Source: Nitrospirota bacterium
GTDB lineage: Bacteria; Nitrospirota; Nitrospiria; 2-01-FULL-66-17
Direction: 5' to 3'
DNA length: 64,000 bases
Assembly: GCA_040757335.1 (NCBI GenBank)
Contig: JBFLXB010000018.1
Span: 1-64,000 of the forward strand
Positions 36,071-45,545 of the stretch are shown in pieces (position 1 is the first letter of the stretch; each line of letters begins with the position of its first letter). The notes beneath the pieces were generated by a model that saw only the letters and a program-made list of their open reading frames with translations, made no database searches and was not told where the DNA came from. A program made the translations under genes and the position numbers.

Positions 36071-37132
36071 CTAGAATCCACTGCCAGTTGTGCTCAGCCG
36101 AATCCGGTAAATGGCCGAACCTCCCGTGACGTAGAGGACCGACCCGTCGTCGCCCCAGGTCAGGTTCGATGTGGCCAGCCCGGTTTCGATGCTGCCCAGG
36201 TGGGTGCCATCGGGCGCAAACACGCTGATGCCGCCGGGACGCGCGCCAAAGACGTGGCCGCTGCGGTCCACCTTCACGCCGTCGGGACCAAAAAACGGCG
36301 GTTTCTTCCACCGGGCGGCGTCGAAGAACACGCGCCCGTTCTCCACGGTGCCATCGGCCCGAAGGTCATACGCTCGCCACGCCGCGCGATCCGGATCAAC
36401 GTCCGTGACGTAGAGCGTGCGTTCGTCCGGCGAGAGCGCGATGCCGTTGGGCGCCTTGAGGTCTTTGATCAGCAGGGCGAGGGTCCCATTGCGGGATAAC
36501 CGGTACACACCCTGGAACGGGAGCTCTTTCCCCGGATCGTCGAAGGCCTTGGGCAACCCAAAGGGGGGATCGGTGAAGTAGAGATCTCCGTTCGACGCGA
36601 ACACCAGGTCGTTGGGACTATTGAGTCGCCTGCCCTCGAAGCGATCGACGAGGACCGTGCGGCGACCGTCCGGTTCAAGCCGCGCGATGCGTCGGTCGCC
36701 GTGCTCGCAGAGCACCAACCGCCCCTGGGAATCCAGCGTGAGGCCGTTGGAACCGGGTTCCTTGCCCCGGAATGGTCGGGGACCCGCGTAGCCGCTGGGC
36801 GTCAGAAATACACTGATCCCATCCCCTTCCTTCCATTTGAGGACGGCGTTCGCGGGAATATCCGAGAACAACAGATACCGCCCGCTCCGCTGCCAGATCG
36901 GTCCCTCGACCCAGGTGAATCCGTCGGCCAGCTTTTCCAATGTCGCGCCGGGTGGCACGAGCTGGTCGAACCGCGGATCAAGCCGCACGAGTTTCGCGAG
37001 ACCGGACGGCGCGCTCGGGGCTTCGATCGCCCACCCCACACTGAGGGAAAGAGCCGCCGCCAGACCCACTGCCCCCTGTATCAGAAAGGCCCATCGCCGC
37101 TGCATCGCTGGCCCGCCTCGCCGAATCATCAT
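36071..37132 (-). CDS. SMP-30/gluconolactonase-family protein, secreted
   Basis: The protein has 353 residues. The ATG at 37132 overlaps the stop of the preceding lactonase-like gene (ATGATGA), so translation is coupled. A signal peptide is present (WAFLIQGAVGLAAALSLSVGWA). The beta-propeller has the family metal ligands in GFTWVEGPIW (Glu), LNSPNDLVF (Asn) and ALSPDERTLYVTD (Asp). The family hydrolyses sugar lactones. It precedes the two GMC genes and follows its paralogue, suggesting lactone hydrolysis after sugar oxidation. Confidence 0.88.
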   Translation of the reverse strand: MMIRRGGPAMQRRWAFLIQGAVGLAAALSLSVGWAIEAPSAPSGLAKLVRLDPRFDQLVPPGATLEKLADGFTWVEGPIWQRSGRYLLFSDIPANAVLKWKEGDGISVFLTPSGYAGPRPFRGKEPGSNGLTLDSQGRLVLCEHGDRRIARLEPDGRRTVLVDRFEGRRLNSPNDLVFASNGDLYFTDPPFGLPKAFDDPGKELPFQGVYRLSRNGTLALLIKDLKAPNGIALSPDERTLYVTDVDPDRAAWRAYDLRADGTVENGRVFFDAARWKKPPFFGPDGVKVDRSGHVFGARPGGISVFAPDGTHLGSIETGLATSNLTWGDDGSVLYVTGGSAIYRIRLSTTGSGF

Positions 37133-38763
37133 CGGGATACCGACTGAGACGGCGTCCCCGGAACGTTGAGTCGCATCCGGTACAACCCGCTCCGCGCGCA
37201 CAGGTACAGGGTCTTGCCGTCCTCGTCGCCCCACGCCATGTTGTGGATGTGCTTGGGCGCGACGATCGTGCCCAGGTGCGTGCCGGCCGGTGAAATCACC
37301 CAGAGCCCGCCGGGACCGGAGACGTAGAGGTTGCCTTGCTGATCGACTTTGACGCCGTCGATCGCGTCCTCCCCGGGTGCGCTGGTCATATCGAAGAACA
37401 CGGTGCCCTTGGTCACCGCGCCGTCGGGTTTCACCTCATAGCGCATCACCACTTTCTTCTTGTCGTCCCAATTGCCCACGTAGAGGTAGCGTTCATCGGG
37501 CGAGAACGCGATGCCGTTGGGGCCGCTCAGCTCCTGGCTGATCAGACGCAGCGTGCCGTTGCGCAGCGAGAACACTCCGCTGTACGGCAATTCCTTCCTG
37601 GGATCGTCGAAGACCCGGGGCAACCCGAAGGGAGGATCGGTGAAATAGAGCGTGCCGTCGGACCGGTAGACCAGGTCGTTCGGGCTGTTCAGTCGTTTGC
37701 CCTGGTACTGATCGGCCAGGACGGTCAGCGTGCCATTCGCTTCGAGCCGCGACACCCGATGGTTGCCGTGTTCGTTGATCGTGAGTCGACCCTGGGGGTC
37801 AAGGGTCAGGCCGTTCGATCCCGGCTGGCGATATTCGGCGACGTCGGCGCCGGCGTAGCCGCTGGGTTGGCGAAACACCGAGAGCTGCCCGTCCTGGTAC
37901 CGGTAGATGACGTTGCTGTTGGGGTCGCTGAACAGCAGGTATCCTCCGTTGCGGACCCAGATCGGGCCTTCCGTGAACTTGAAACCCTCGGCGAGCTTGA
38001 AGATCTTGGGGTTCGGCCCGACAAGGGCATCCATGGCCGGATCGAGCCTCACGATCTCGACGTTCACCTCGCGCGGGGCTATCGCCCTCGGTCCCTTGGG
38101 GCCCGGGTGGAATTCCAGCTTCGCGACGCGCATCCAGATGAAATTGGTCGGCGGATTGGAGAGCGGTCCGTTGCTGCCGAACACGGCGAGCTGGATGGTC
38201 TGGCCCGGCTGCACGTCGCGTCCGATCACGAGCCGATTGGGCGCGTTCCAGCCGCTCACGACCGATCCGCCCATCTGCCCGAGCGCGCGGGGCAACTCGC
38301 CGTCCACCCAGACCTCCGCGTAGTCATCGAGCGCGGTCTCGAAGACCACCGTGGAGCCGGTCGGATCGTAGGTGCCGATTCGCTCCGGAATCGTGACCGC
38401 AATGCGGTACCAGTTGAAGCAGATCCGGCCGGTGGAGCGACGCTGATTCAGCGTGGTGGGATCGATCACCTCCCACTGCGAGTCATCGAAGTCAGGGCCG
38501 CCGGCGTGAGGGGTAAAGTCGTACGTCTTGATCGGCCCGCCCGTGGGCTGGCCTTCGGGTCCCGGCGCGTTGAAGTCGACCTCGATGATCTTGGTATCGC
38601 TGTAGCGCCACGCGCCCTTCACCAACCGGACGCCTTCAACCGTGGCCAGATCAATCACGGCATCCGGTTTGCCGGCCGGCACGTCGTCGATGGTTCGGGC
38701 CTGAGCCTCACTGCATCCCAGAAGCGCGATCGTGGCGATCAGGGTGGCACCGAGACTTTTCAT
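37129..38763 (-). CDS. SMP-30/gluconolactonase lipoprotein with N-terminal beta-sandwich domain
   Basis: The protein has 544 residues with GGGAGG upstream of 38763. The N-terminus is lipoprotein-like (LIATIALLGCSEA). Residues ~30-220 form a jelly-roll, carbohydrate-binding-like domain (RICFNWYRIAVTIPERIG, FETALDDYAEVWVDGELPRA). Residues ~225-540 are an SMP-30 propeller with GFKFTEGPIW, LNSPNDLVY and AFSPDERYLYVGNWD. The extra domain may bind polysaccharide. It is coupled to the paralogue downstream. Confidence 0.87.
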   Translation of the reverse strand: MKSLGATLIATIALLGCSEAQARTIDDVPAGKPDAVIDLATVEGVRLVKGAWRYSDTKIIEVDFNAPGPEGQPTGGPIKTYDFTPHAGGPDFDDSQWEVIDPTTLNQRRSTGRICFNWYRIAVTIPERIGTYDPTGSTVVFETALDDYAEVWVDGELPRALGQMGGSVVSGWNAPNRLVIGRDVQPGQTIQLAVFGSNGPLSNPPTNFIWMRVAKLEFHPGPKGPRAIAPREVNVEIVRLDPAMDALVGPNPKIFKLAEGFKFTEGPIWVRNGGYLLFSDPNSNVIYRYQDGQLSVFRQPSGYAGADVAEYRQPGSNGLTLDPQGRLTINEHGNHRVSRLEANGTLTVLADQYQGKRLNSPNDLVYRSDGTLYFTDPPFGLPRVFDDPRKELPYSGVFSLRNGTLRLISQELSGPNGIAFSPDERYLYVGNWDDKKKVVMRYEVKPDGAVTKGTVFFDMTSAPGEDAIDGVKVDQQGNLYVSGPGGLWVISPAGTHLGTIVAPKHIHNMAWGDEDGKTLYLCARSGLYRMRLNVPGTPSQSVSR

Positions 38764-38775
38764 CGCTGCCTCCCG

Positions 38776-39699
38776 TTACCGAACCTTGACCACGTAGTAG
38801 TCCAGCGGACCCTTCACGTCCTTAAACCAGTGGGGCACACCGGCGGGCACGACAATCACGTCGCCCTCCCCGATGCGCCGGGTTTCGCCGCCCTGAATCG
38901 TGGAGCCCCGGATCTCGCTCGGCGCGGTGGGTTTGGTATCCGCGGCTGTGCCGCCGGTGACGAAGGTCGCAGACCCCTTGAGCACGTGGATGATATCCGT
39001 ATCCAACTCGTGCACCTCGGCCACCCCGGGTTTATCGCGGTGACTCGCGTGCACCATGTAATTGCGGCCGGCGTGCATCATCTGTTCGTCTTCACCCACC
39101 AGGACCGCCCCTTTTTCGAATGCCTGAGCCACCTGTTTGCTCGGGATGTACGTCACCGGGAGGGCAGGATCTCCTCCCATGGCGCCCAGCATGGTTTTCA
39201 TCGCATTGGCCCCCGCGATGGCCAACTCCTCGTCTTGCGCGGCGCTGGCCGCGCCGCTCACACCGACGCCGCCGACGATCTTGCCCTCAAACTCGATCGG
39301 CACACCGCCCTGCAGCGGGGTAAAATCGGGCAGGGCCACCATCGTCGTGCGTCCCTTGTTGACCAGGTCCTCGAACACCTTCGTGGGCCGCTTGAACAGG
39401 GCCGCGGTCCTTGCTTTCCCGATCGAGATATTGGCCCCGGCCGCAAAGGTATTGTCCAAGCGTTCGAGCGCCATCAGATTGCCGCCGTCATCCACCACCG
39501 CAATCACGCCGCCCGGCGCGTTCTTGCTCTTGGCCTCGGCCACCGCCGCCGCAATGACCTTCTTGGCTCCGTCCAGCGTAAGCGCCTGCTTGTCCACCAC
39601 CTGCGCCTCGGCGCCGACCGCCGCGAATACGATGCTGATCGCGACGCTACGCAGAACGTTTTTGGTTTGATACGGATCACTCATCCCGTGACGTGTCAT
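38776..39699 (-). CDS. HbpS/GlcG-type heme-binding domain fused to a cupin, secreted
   Basis: The protein has 307 residues with AGGGGA upstream of 39699. A signal peptide is present (SVAISIVFAAVGAEAQ). Residues ~35-175 match the HbpS/GlcG fold (LTLDGAKKVIAAAVAEAKSK, GGVIAVVDDGGNLMALERLD, GGVPIEFEGKIVGGVGVSG). Residues ~200-305 are a cupin (HELDTDIIHVLKGSATFVTGG, EGDVIVVPAGVPHWF) with the His/Glu metal-binding pattern. Proteins of this type bind heme or respond to redox stress. The position between lactonases and a Rieske protein suggests a redox role. Confidence 0.85.
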   Translation of the reverse strand: MTRHGMSDPYQTKNVLRSVAISIVFAAVGAEAQVVDKQALTLDGAKKVIAAAVAEAKSKNAPGGVIAVVDDGGNLMALERLDNTFAAGANISIGKARTAALFKRPTKVFEDLVNKGRTTMVALPDFTPLQGGVPIEFEGKIVGGVGVSGAASAAQDEELAIAGANAMKTMLGAMGGDPALPVTYIPSKQVAQAFEKGAVLVGEDEQMMHAGRNYMVHASHRDKPGVAEVHELDTDIIHVLKGSATFVTGGTAADTKPTAPSEIRGSTIQGGETRRIGEGDVIVVPAGVPHWFKDVKGPLDYYVVKVR

Positions 39700-39717
39700 C
39701 GCCGTCCCCTCTCTTCG

Positions 39718-40023
39718 CTACTCTCCATACACGTAGGTCAACATCCCGTTTTCGACCCGGGTCGGCAGCGTGATCAACTGACTCTCTCGGCTCGCGGGAC
39801 CCTTCAGGCACTTCCCTTGAGCACAGTCGAACTCCGCCCCGTGCCACTCGCAGATGAGCCGCTCCCCTTCACGCCGCATCGGACCGCCCAGGTGCATGCA
39901 GATATTGAGGATCGCTTTGGGCTGACCCTCCACCTTGAGCGCGACGATCTGGCGCCCGAAGAAGTCAACCGTTTTCGTTTTTCCTTCGGGAATCTCGTCA
40001 ACCCTGCACAGCGGTACTTTCAT
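39718..40023 (-). CDS. Rieske [2Fe-2S] ferredoxin-like protein
   Basis: This 101-residue cytosolic protein has the Rieske pair CMHLGGPM (Cys-x-His) and CEWHGAEF (Cys-x2-His) at about 43-67, with the later C70/C74 pair (DCAQGKCLKGPA). Such small Rieske proteins carry electrons to oxygenases or other redox enzymes. There is no oxygenase subunit nearby, so the partner may be a GMC enzyme or the HbpS-cupin protein. It has AGGAG upstream of 40023 and probably starts the lactonase-GMC operon, since hairpins precede it. Confidence 0.9.
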   Translation of the reverse strand: MKVPLCRVDEIPEGKTKTVDFFGRQIVALKVEGQPKAILNICMHLGGPMRREGERLICEWHGAEFDCAQGKCLKGPASRESQLITLPTRVENGMLTYVYGE

Positions 40024-40068
40024 CTCCCAAACTCCTCGTGACTGATGTGTGAGCCGCCCCCACCCTCA

Positions 40069-40089
40069 CCCTCCCCCACAGGGGGAGGG
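40069..40089. terminator. GC-rich hairpin between the DM13 and Rieske genes
   Basis: CCCTCCCCC-ACA-GGGGGAGGG is a perfect 9-bp stem with a 3-base loop, upstream of the Rieske gene. It has no T-run. It may be a repeat-type element or a transcription pause site. Confidence 0.4.
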
Positions 40090-40114
40090 CTCTGACGTGG
40101 GCGATGGTCGTTCT

Positions 40115-40130
40115 GCCGGGAAGTCCCGGC
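40115..40130 (-). terminator. Hairpin directly after the DM13 gene
   Basis: GCCGGGA-AG-TCCCGGC (7-bp arms) begins immediately after the stop codon at 40131-40133. It fits a transcript end for the DM13 gene, though no T-tract follows. Confidence 0.4.
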
Positions 40131-40541
40131 CTACATCACCGGCGCGTCAAAGGGGGCTTCTCCCAACAGGACCTCCGCCCACGCGCACCAGATCTGGACC
40201 TTGGCGATGTCGTGGACATAGTCGGGCACCGTGATGGTCTTGTTGTACTTGTCGCCCTTGATCACCAGCCGTTGCAGCAGGTAGGTATTCCCCTTCGAGT
40301 CGACCACCTGCCAGTGCGGCGCGGGAGCGTCGGGAACCTTGAAATCGTCGGACAACGTCAACGTCCGCGGGCTGGCCTTGGAAAATGTCGCCGTCCCGGT
40401 ATTCGCCTTGACCCCCTTGAACGGCTTGGTGGTGACGCGCACGTCGGCGGCAAAGCCACTGGCCGCGGTGAGCAGCGCCGCGGCCACTAGCCCCGTCAAC
40501 AACGCGCCTCGAATCGTTCCAATCTCCCGGATACTACGCAT
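40131..40541 (-). CDS. Secreted DM13-domain protein
   Basis: The protein has 136 residues from the ATG at 40541 with AAAGGAGG upstream. A signal peptide is present (GALLTGLVAAALLTAASGFA). The mature part resembles a DM13 domain: KPFKGVKANTGTATF, LTLSDDFKVPDAPAPHWQVV, and KVQIWCAWAEVLLGEA with the single conserved cysteine. DM13 domains are proposed to take part in extracytoplasmic electron transfer. The neighbours are redox proteins. Confidence 0.75.
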   Translation of the reverse strand: MRSIREIGTIRGALLTGLVAAALLTAASGFAADVRVTTKPFKGVKANTGTATFSKASPRTLTLSDDFKVPDAPAPHWQVVDSKGNTYLLQRLVIKGDKYNKTITVPDYVHDIAKVQIWCAWAEVLLGEAPFDAPVM

Positions 40542-40655
40542 GGCTTTCCTCCTTTTGATGAAATGGTTGTCGGAAGCATCGCCTGAACCTGCCTCGGCCG
40601 GTTCAGTGTCTTCCCGCTTCAATAGTCTCCGCAGCGCTCGATTCGTTTCAGCCCG

Positions 40656-41477
40656 TTACGACTTCCCGCAAAAAATGCAGCGCCGCGGGTTGTCGTGGTG
40701 TAGTTTCGGACACGCCATCAGCCCCGCTGTGCGGAACCGCAGGCACAGCTCCGAAGCCGCCAACATCCCCAGCGGCGGAGCCGCGAAGTAGATCCACCAA
40801 TCGGTCCAGAGATGGGCGGGCAGCGCTGAGGCGACCGTTCGGGCCGGATTCATACTCATCCCGGATAAAGGCGCTTCCACCGCAATGTAGGTCGCCACCA
40901 GCACGCCGGCGAAGATCCCGGTCCAACGATTCCAGCGAGCCGAGTTCGACGCGATCAGCACGACCAACATGAGACCCGCGGAGATGGCCAGTTCGGCCAC
41001 GAAGGCGATGACCGGTCCCGATGGACCTGGAACCGTCACGGCATAGTTCACGGCGGGATCCTTCAGATAGGGCCCGATCAACGCCGCCCCGAGCAGAACC
41101 CCGGCAAGGCCACCGGCGAACTGCGCCAGGACGTAACCACACGCATCAGGGACCTTCAGCTTGCCCATACGGAAGAACGTCAGGGTCACAGACGGGTTCA
41201 GGTGCGCGCCCGACTGCTTGCCCCACGGTGAGTAGATGATCCCGATGGCCGTCACGCCCATCGCAATTCCGATCAGGATCCGACGAAGCACGGGATGGGT
41301 GATGGCCGCCCTCAGCGGCGAAACCGGATGCTCAAGCAGGGCGGTGAAGAGGACGGCCGAGAGCATGAACGTCCCGAGGCCCGCGGCCTCCATCAAGTAC
41401 TCGGGCCAGTGGGTTTTGATCGCCTGGCTGACACCAGCGAGGCGGAAGAACTTTCGATCCGCGACCGCGACGGACAT
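40656..41477 (-). CDS. Aquaporin (MIP family) with a C-terminal Cys/His tail
   Basis: The channel has 273 residues with six hydrophobic helices. The pore motifs are GAHLNPSVT (first half; NPS in place of NPA) and GMSMNPART (second half). The selectivity-filter Arg follows the second motif. The end of the protein, ACPKLHHDNPRRCIFCGKS, looks like a small zinc-binding knuckle and is unusual for this family. It could be an aquaporin Z/glycerol-type channel, or a carrier of small uncharged acids. Confidence 0.88.
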   Translation of the reverse strand: MSVAVADRKFFRLAGVSQAIKTHWPEYLMEAAGLGTFMLSAVLFTALLEHPVSPLRAAITHPVLRRILIGIAMGVTAIGIIYSPWGKQSGAHLNPSVTLTFFRMGKLKVPDACGYVLAQFAGGLAGVLLGAALIGPYLKDPAVNYAVTVPGPSGPVIAFVAELAISAGLMLVVLIASNSARWNRWTGIFAGVLVATYIAVEAPLSGMSMNPARTVASALPAHLWTDWWIYFAAPPLGMLAASELCLRFRTAGLMACPKLHHDNPRRCIFCGKS

Positions 41478-41547
41478 CGACCGATCCTCCGGTTCTGCTC
41501 ACAGAGTCTCGGTTTGTCCGTGCTCGTTACATGCAGATACGGTAGGG

Positions 41548-41964
41548 TTAGGTCCAGCGGCGGCGACGGTGGTCGATCGCCCTGGTGTCGTCGTCCTGAA
41601 ACGCCCACAACACGAGACTTGCTGCGAAGATGATTACGGAAGGGAAGAACAAGACGTTACTTCCTTCCAAGACCCATCCCCACGGATCCAGGATCGACCG
41701 CCACACCCCCAACATCGTCGCGCCCGTGATTACGAGTAGAGGCGAGTACAGAACCTTTCGTGCGTAGCCTACGATGACCGATAGTCCCAAGAACGTCTGC
41801 AATGCCCCGAACGCCACCAATACGGCTGGGTGGCTGAATAACCCCAGATAGAACCCATCGGACACCGCAAGGGCATGCTGCACGTTGGCCAGCTTATCGA
41901 TCCCCCAGATCACCATGAGCAGGCCCACGGAAATCCTCAAGATGAGCAGCGAGGTGTGTCTCAC
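41548..41964 (-). CDS. DoxX-family membrane protein
   Basis: The protein has 138 residues and four hydrophobic helices ([75 protein letters not shown]). The GTG at 41964 overlaps the glucose dehydrogenase stop (GTGA), giving coupled translation. DoxX proteins relate to thiosulfate-quinone oxidoreductase subunits and to oxidative-stress membrane complexes; a role in passing electrons to quinone is possible. Confidence 0.78.
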   Translation of the reverse strand: MRHTSLLILRISVGLLMVIWGIDKLANVQHALAVSDGFYLGLFSHPAVLVAFGALQTFLGLSVIVGYARKVLYSPLLVITGATMLGVWRSILDPWGWVLEGSNVLFFPSVIIFAASLVLWAFQDDDTRAIDHRRRRWT

Positions 41965-43064
41965 AGGCTCGCCACCTCGCAGTAGACCTTGATCGCACCC
42001 CTGGCGGTGGTGAGCAAGTTGAGCAACTCGGCATAGTTCTCGAGTCCCTTTACCGGGTGTGTGAGCAGCCTCGACAACCAGCCCGGGTACTCCGCCTCGG
42101 CCTGGGCGAGGTCTTTGACACCCATTTCAAAGTATTCGCGGTTCGCGTTGACCGTACCCACCATCACCTTGTTCCCCAGCACGAACTCCAGGTTGATGCG
42201 GTCGGCCGGCACCTCGATCTTCCGATCGCCGCCCGTCACGCTCGACAGCACCAACACGCCGTTCTTGGCCAGGGCCTGCATGCTTTCAAAGACGATCGGC
42301 GAATAGCCCGTGGCCTCAAAAATCAGATCGAAGGGGCCGTGTCGTCTTGCAGCTTCCAACAACGGAACATCTTGGGTCGAGAGATAGCGGGCCCCGATCG
42401 CTTCAATGAGGTCGGCATTCATGGAGGGTTTGCGGGGCAGCGAAAAGGTCGTAACGTCGAGGCCCCGTAATCGCAAGCCCAGGGTCGCGAGCAGACCGAT
42501 CGTTCCCGCGCCCATCACCGCGGCACGGCGCGGCCGCCAAACCCGGAGACGACGCTGGATCTCGTAGGCCTGGGCGATGCCCTTCTCGATCACCGTTGTC
42601 GGCTCGAGCAGGACGCCGACCCGTTTGAGCCCCTGCGGGACCTTGACGACGTACTCGGGTTCGTCGACGTAGTACTCCGCCAGGTATCCGTGGCGCAGGT
42701 TGATCCCGCGCTCGAAGTAGGTGTCGTCGGTGGTCATGTCCGACGCGCCGATGCGGTCGTAAAGACTCATCCCCGGCCGGCGCACGGTCGCCACCACGTA
42801 GTCCCCGGGGCGAAGCTCGGACACGTTGGGCCCCACCGCCTCCACCTGTCCGAAGCTCTCGTGGCCGATGACCAAGACGTGGTCGCCGGGCGGGGGAGCG
42901 CCGTATTCGCCCGCGTTGATCTCCTTATCCGTGCCATCGACCCCCACCTGTAAGACTTTGACCAAGACTCCCCGTCCGTCCGACACCTCGTCCAGGCCGG
43001 GTTTAGGCATGGTCGCGAGATGGGCCGAGTTGGGTTTACCGGGGAAAACGGCGATGACCTTCAT
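41961..43064 (-). CDS. Zinc-dependent glucose 1-dehydrogenase-like MDR enzyme
   Basis: The protein has 367 residues from the ATG at 43064 with AAGGGAG upstream. It has the Zn-alcohol-dehydrogenase fold with [12 protein letters not shown], and a C-terminal domain of glucose-dehydrogenase type (KKG-free variant, [16 protein letters not shown] seen as [13 protein letters not shown]). The NAD(P) motif is [17 protein letters not shown]. The expected reaction is glucose to gluconolactone with NAD(P). It lies with the GMC and SMP-30 genes in the long block and precedes DoxX. Confidence 0.85.
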   Translation of the reverse strand: MKVIAVFPGKPNSAHLATMPKPGLDEVSDGRGVLVKVLQVGVDGTDKEINAGEYGAPPPGDHVLVIGHESFGQVEAVGPNVSELRPGDYVVATVRRPGMSLYDRIGASDMTTDDTYFERGINLRHGYLAEYYVDEPEYVVKVPQGLKRVGVLLEPTTVIEKGIAQAYEIQRRLRVWRPRRAAVMGAGTIGLLATLGLRLRGLDVTTFSLPRKPSMNADLIEAIGARYLSTQDVPLLEAARRHGPFDLIFEATGYSPIVFESMQALAKNGVLVLSSVTGGDRKIEVPADRINLEFVLGNKVMVGTVNANREYFEMGVKDLAQAEAEYPGWLSRLLTHPVKGLENYAELLNLLTTARGAIKVYCEVASL

Positions 43065-43149
43065 AGCAATCTCCCTTCCCCGCAAAGCGGGGTGCGCAAC
43101 GCAGGAACCGTCTTCGCGGCCCGGGGCTGCGAGGTGAACGTGACGTCTC

Positions 43150-44763
43150 TTACCGTGTCCAGGCAAACCATCGACTCAAGACCTTCTTCTTCCCCTCCGT
43201 GAACGTGGTCTTGCGCCAGGCATTGGCAACTCGCTTGATCACCTCCGCCTGCGTCGGGTAAGGATGGATGGTTCCCCCGATCTTTCCCAATCCCACCCCC
43301 GCTTTCATCGCCACGGTCAGCTCGCTGATCATGTCACCGGCGTGAGCGGCCACGATGGTGGCGCCGAGGATTTGATCCGTACCCTTCTTGAGGTGGACTC
43401 GCGCGAATCCTTCGTCCTCCCCGTCCAGGACCGCGCGATCCACTTCATCCAATCGGTAGGTGAAGGTATCGACCTCGATTCCCTTCACCTGCGCCTCCTT
43501 TTCGTACATCCCCACATGGGCCACCTCGGGTTCGGTGAACGTGGCCCACGGGATCAGCAGCGAGTCGGTGCTGGCGTAAGCCAGGCCGAATGGGTGGGGG
43601 AAAAGGGCGTTCTGAATCAGAATCTGCGCGGTGGCGTCGGCGGTGTGGGTGAACTTGAAGGGGAAGCAGACATCGCCGGCGGCGAAGATCTGGGGGTTGG
43701 TGGTTTGCAGTCTGGAGTTGACCTTGACCCCAATCATTGGATCGTACTCGACGCCCGCGTGCTCCAGACAGAGATCAACATTCGGCGCCCGCCCGATTCC
43801 GACCAGGATCTCGTCGACCGCCGCTTCCTTCACGGCGCCATGCGTTTCGTAGTGGAGGACCTTCTCGGTCCCGCGCCGTTCGACCCGAACCACGTTGGCG
43901 TCGAAGACGAAGCTCACCCCATCTTTTCCCATCTGCTCCTGGACGATGGCCGCGGCGTCGGCGTCTTCGCGCGGCAGAATGTGCGAACCCCGCTCGAAGA
44001 GGTGGGCCCGGGAGCCGAAGCGCGCGAAGGCCTGCGCCATTTCGCAGCCGATCGGCCCAGCCCCGATCACGGCGATCCGCGGGGGGAGCTCGGTCAACGT
44101 GAAGATCGTTTCGTTGGTGAGGTACCCGGTATCCATCAGCCCCGGAATCGGCGGAGCCGCCGCCCTCGCGCCGGTGCAGATGGCGGCCTTGGCGAACTTC
44201 AGCGTCGTGCCGCCGACCTGGACCGTATCGGGTCCGGTGAAATGACCATTACCGATGAAAAGATCGACGCCCAGTTTCTTGTAGCGATGGGCCGAATCGG
44301 TGTGACTGATGCGCGCCCGCAACCGGCGCATCCGCGCCATGGCGGTGCCGAAATCGTATCTGACCCCGTCGATGTTCGAGATCCCAAAGTCAGCTCCGTG
44401 GCGAATCTGCGACCAGACGCGGGAAGCCGAGATGACTCCCTTGGACGGCACGCACCCCACGTTGAGGCAGTCGCCGCCCATCAGATGGCGCTCGATGAGC
44501 GCGACTTTGGCGCCCAGGGCGGAGGCGATCGCGGCGGTGACGAGCCCGGCCGTGCCGGCGCCGATCACCACCAGATTGTAGCGACCCTGGGGCTCCGGGT
44601 TGATCCACGAGGGCGGGTGGACGTTGTTGACCAGCGCGCGATTGTGCTCGTCATCCGGCAGAATCGTGACTGGTCCGTTGTGAACCTCGTCGGTCGCGAC
44701 CGTGCAGGTCGCCGGCCCCATGTGGTTCGTCGCTTGATCGGCACGCGTGATCGATGATGGCAT
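43150..44763 (-). CDS. Mercuric-reductase-like pyridine nucleotide-disulfide oxidoreductase
   Basis: The protein has 537 residues from the ATG at 44763 with GGAG upstream. FAD motif [20 protein letters not shown], redox disulfide [17 protein letters not shown] motif [17 protein letters not shown] and the His-Glu-like [10 protein letters not shown] in the dimer domain are visible. The C-terminal vicinal Cys pair of MerA is absent (ends SRWFAWTR), so mercury is probably not the substrate. About 60 extra N-terminal residues precede the FAD domain. Such proteins are commonly found with VTT membrane proteins, as here. Confidence 0.88.
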   Translation of the reverse strand: MPSSITRADQATNHMGPATCTVATDEVHNGPVTILPDDEHNRALVNNVHPPSWINPEPQGRYNLVVIGAGTAGLVTAAIASALGAKVALIERHLMGGDCLNVGCVPSKGVISASRVWSQIRHGADFGISNIDGVRYDFGTAMARMRRLRARISHTDSAHRYKKLGVDLFIGNGHFTGPDTVQVGGTTLKFAKAAICTGARAAAPPIPGLMDTGYLTNETIFTLTELPPRIAVIGAGPIGCEMAQAFARFGSRAHLFERGSHILPREDADAAAIVQEQMGKDGVSFVFDANVVRVERRGTEKVLHYETHGAVKEAAVDEILVGIGRAPNVDLCLEHAGVEYDPMIGVKVNSRLQTTNPQIFAAGDVCFPFKFTHTADATAQILIQNALFPHPFGLAYASTDSLLIPWATFTEPEVAHVGMYEKEAQVKGIEVDTFTYRLDEVDRAVLDGEDEGFARVHLKKGTDQILGATIVAAHAGDMISELTVAMKAGVGLGKIGGTIHPYPTQAEVIKRVANAWRKTTFTEGKKKVLSRWFAWTR

Positions 44764-44783
44764 GCGCGGACTCCTTTCTCGCG

Positions 44784-45545
44784 TCATCGCGCCGGCTTGA
44801 ACACGATGTCGCCGTAATACGCCGTGGCGGATTCTTGGGTGTTATCGGAATCCGTCATGATCGCCACCCCGTTGACCAACGGCGGTTCCTCGCCGAAGGC
44901 TCGACGGTAGTCGTCGTAGACGTTGCGCTCTTCGATCATCCATTGGTTGACGTGCTCGTCGCCGCTCTCGATCACGATCATCTTGACGAAGTCGGTGTAG
45001 GCGTTGTCGACGACCGTGCCCCGAGGCGTCCGGCCGTCCCAGATGTACGTGATGGCGCCGATCGGAAGATCCCCAACCAGCAGCCGGGCGGCGCGGTACT
45101 TGGCGCGCTTCGAGAATCCCACCTTCTGGGGATCGTAGGCGAAGGTGATGTAGATGCGGGCCGGGTAGTCATCCCCTTCTTTCTTGGTCACATCCCCCTT
45201 CGCGATCAGATTGGACACCTTCCATCGCCACTCGATGACGGGATAGGTCTTCAAGTCGATCGCGATTTCACGGATCAGCCCCGATGCGCCGGCTTGGCTG
45301 ACGGCGCGGACCACGGTCGTTCCCTCATCCCGCACCACGGCATACTGGGTGGCGACCGGCACCTTTTTGAAGGTCAACGGCGACCAGCCGGGCGGGGCTG
45401 CCGGCCCCTGCGGAGCCTGCGAGAATGCGCCGACCACGAGTTGCGAATCGGACTCGGCCCGACTCGGCGCGGCCACCGCGAGCAGCCCTGCGATCAGCAG
45501 GAGCGCCAAACACTCGTACCGCCTCCTCAGGACGTTCCAACTCAT
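44784..45545 (-). CDS. DUF3047 secreted protein
   Basis: The protein has 253 residues with a signal peptide (ECLALLLIAGLLAVAAPSRA). The body has the DUF3047 pattern: PPGWSPLTFKKVP, YPVIEWRWKVSNLIAKGDVTKKEGDDYPAR, ITYIWDGRTPRGTVVDNAYTD and a final SATAYYGDIVF. The function is unknown; a beta-sandwich is expected. The ATG overlaps the VTT stop, so it is coupled to the upstream gene. Confidence 0.8.
   Translation of the reverse strand: MSWNVLRRRYECLALLLIAGLLAVAAPSRAESDSQLVVGAFSQAPQGPAAPPGWSPLTFKKVPVATQYAVVRDEGTTVVRAVSQAGASGLIREIAIDLKTYPVIEWRWKVSNLIAKGDVTKKEGDDYPARIYITFAYDPQKVGFSKRAKYRAARLLVGDLPIGAITYIWDGRTPRGTVVDNAYTDFVKMIVIESGDEHVNQWMIEERNVYDDYRRAFGEEPPLVNGVAIMTDSDNTQESATAYYGDIVFKPAR

Noticed and set aside
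37336-40041. 901-codon plus-strand open frame
   Set aside because: It is antisense to the SMP-30, HbpS-cupin and Rieske genes, which carry clear family motifs and ribosome sites. The long frame is a by-product of high GC at third positions.
43150-44763. A second mercuric reductase
   Set aside because: The redox disulfide is present but the C-terminal vicinal Cys pair is absent and it lies far from the mer operon.
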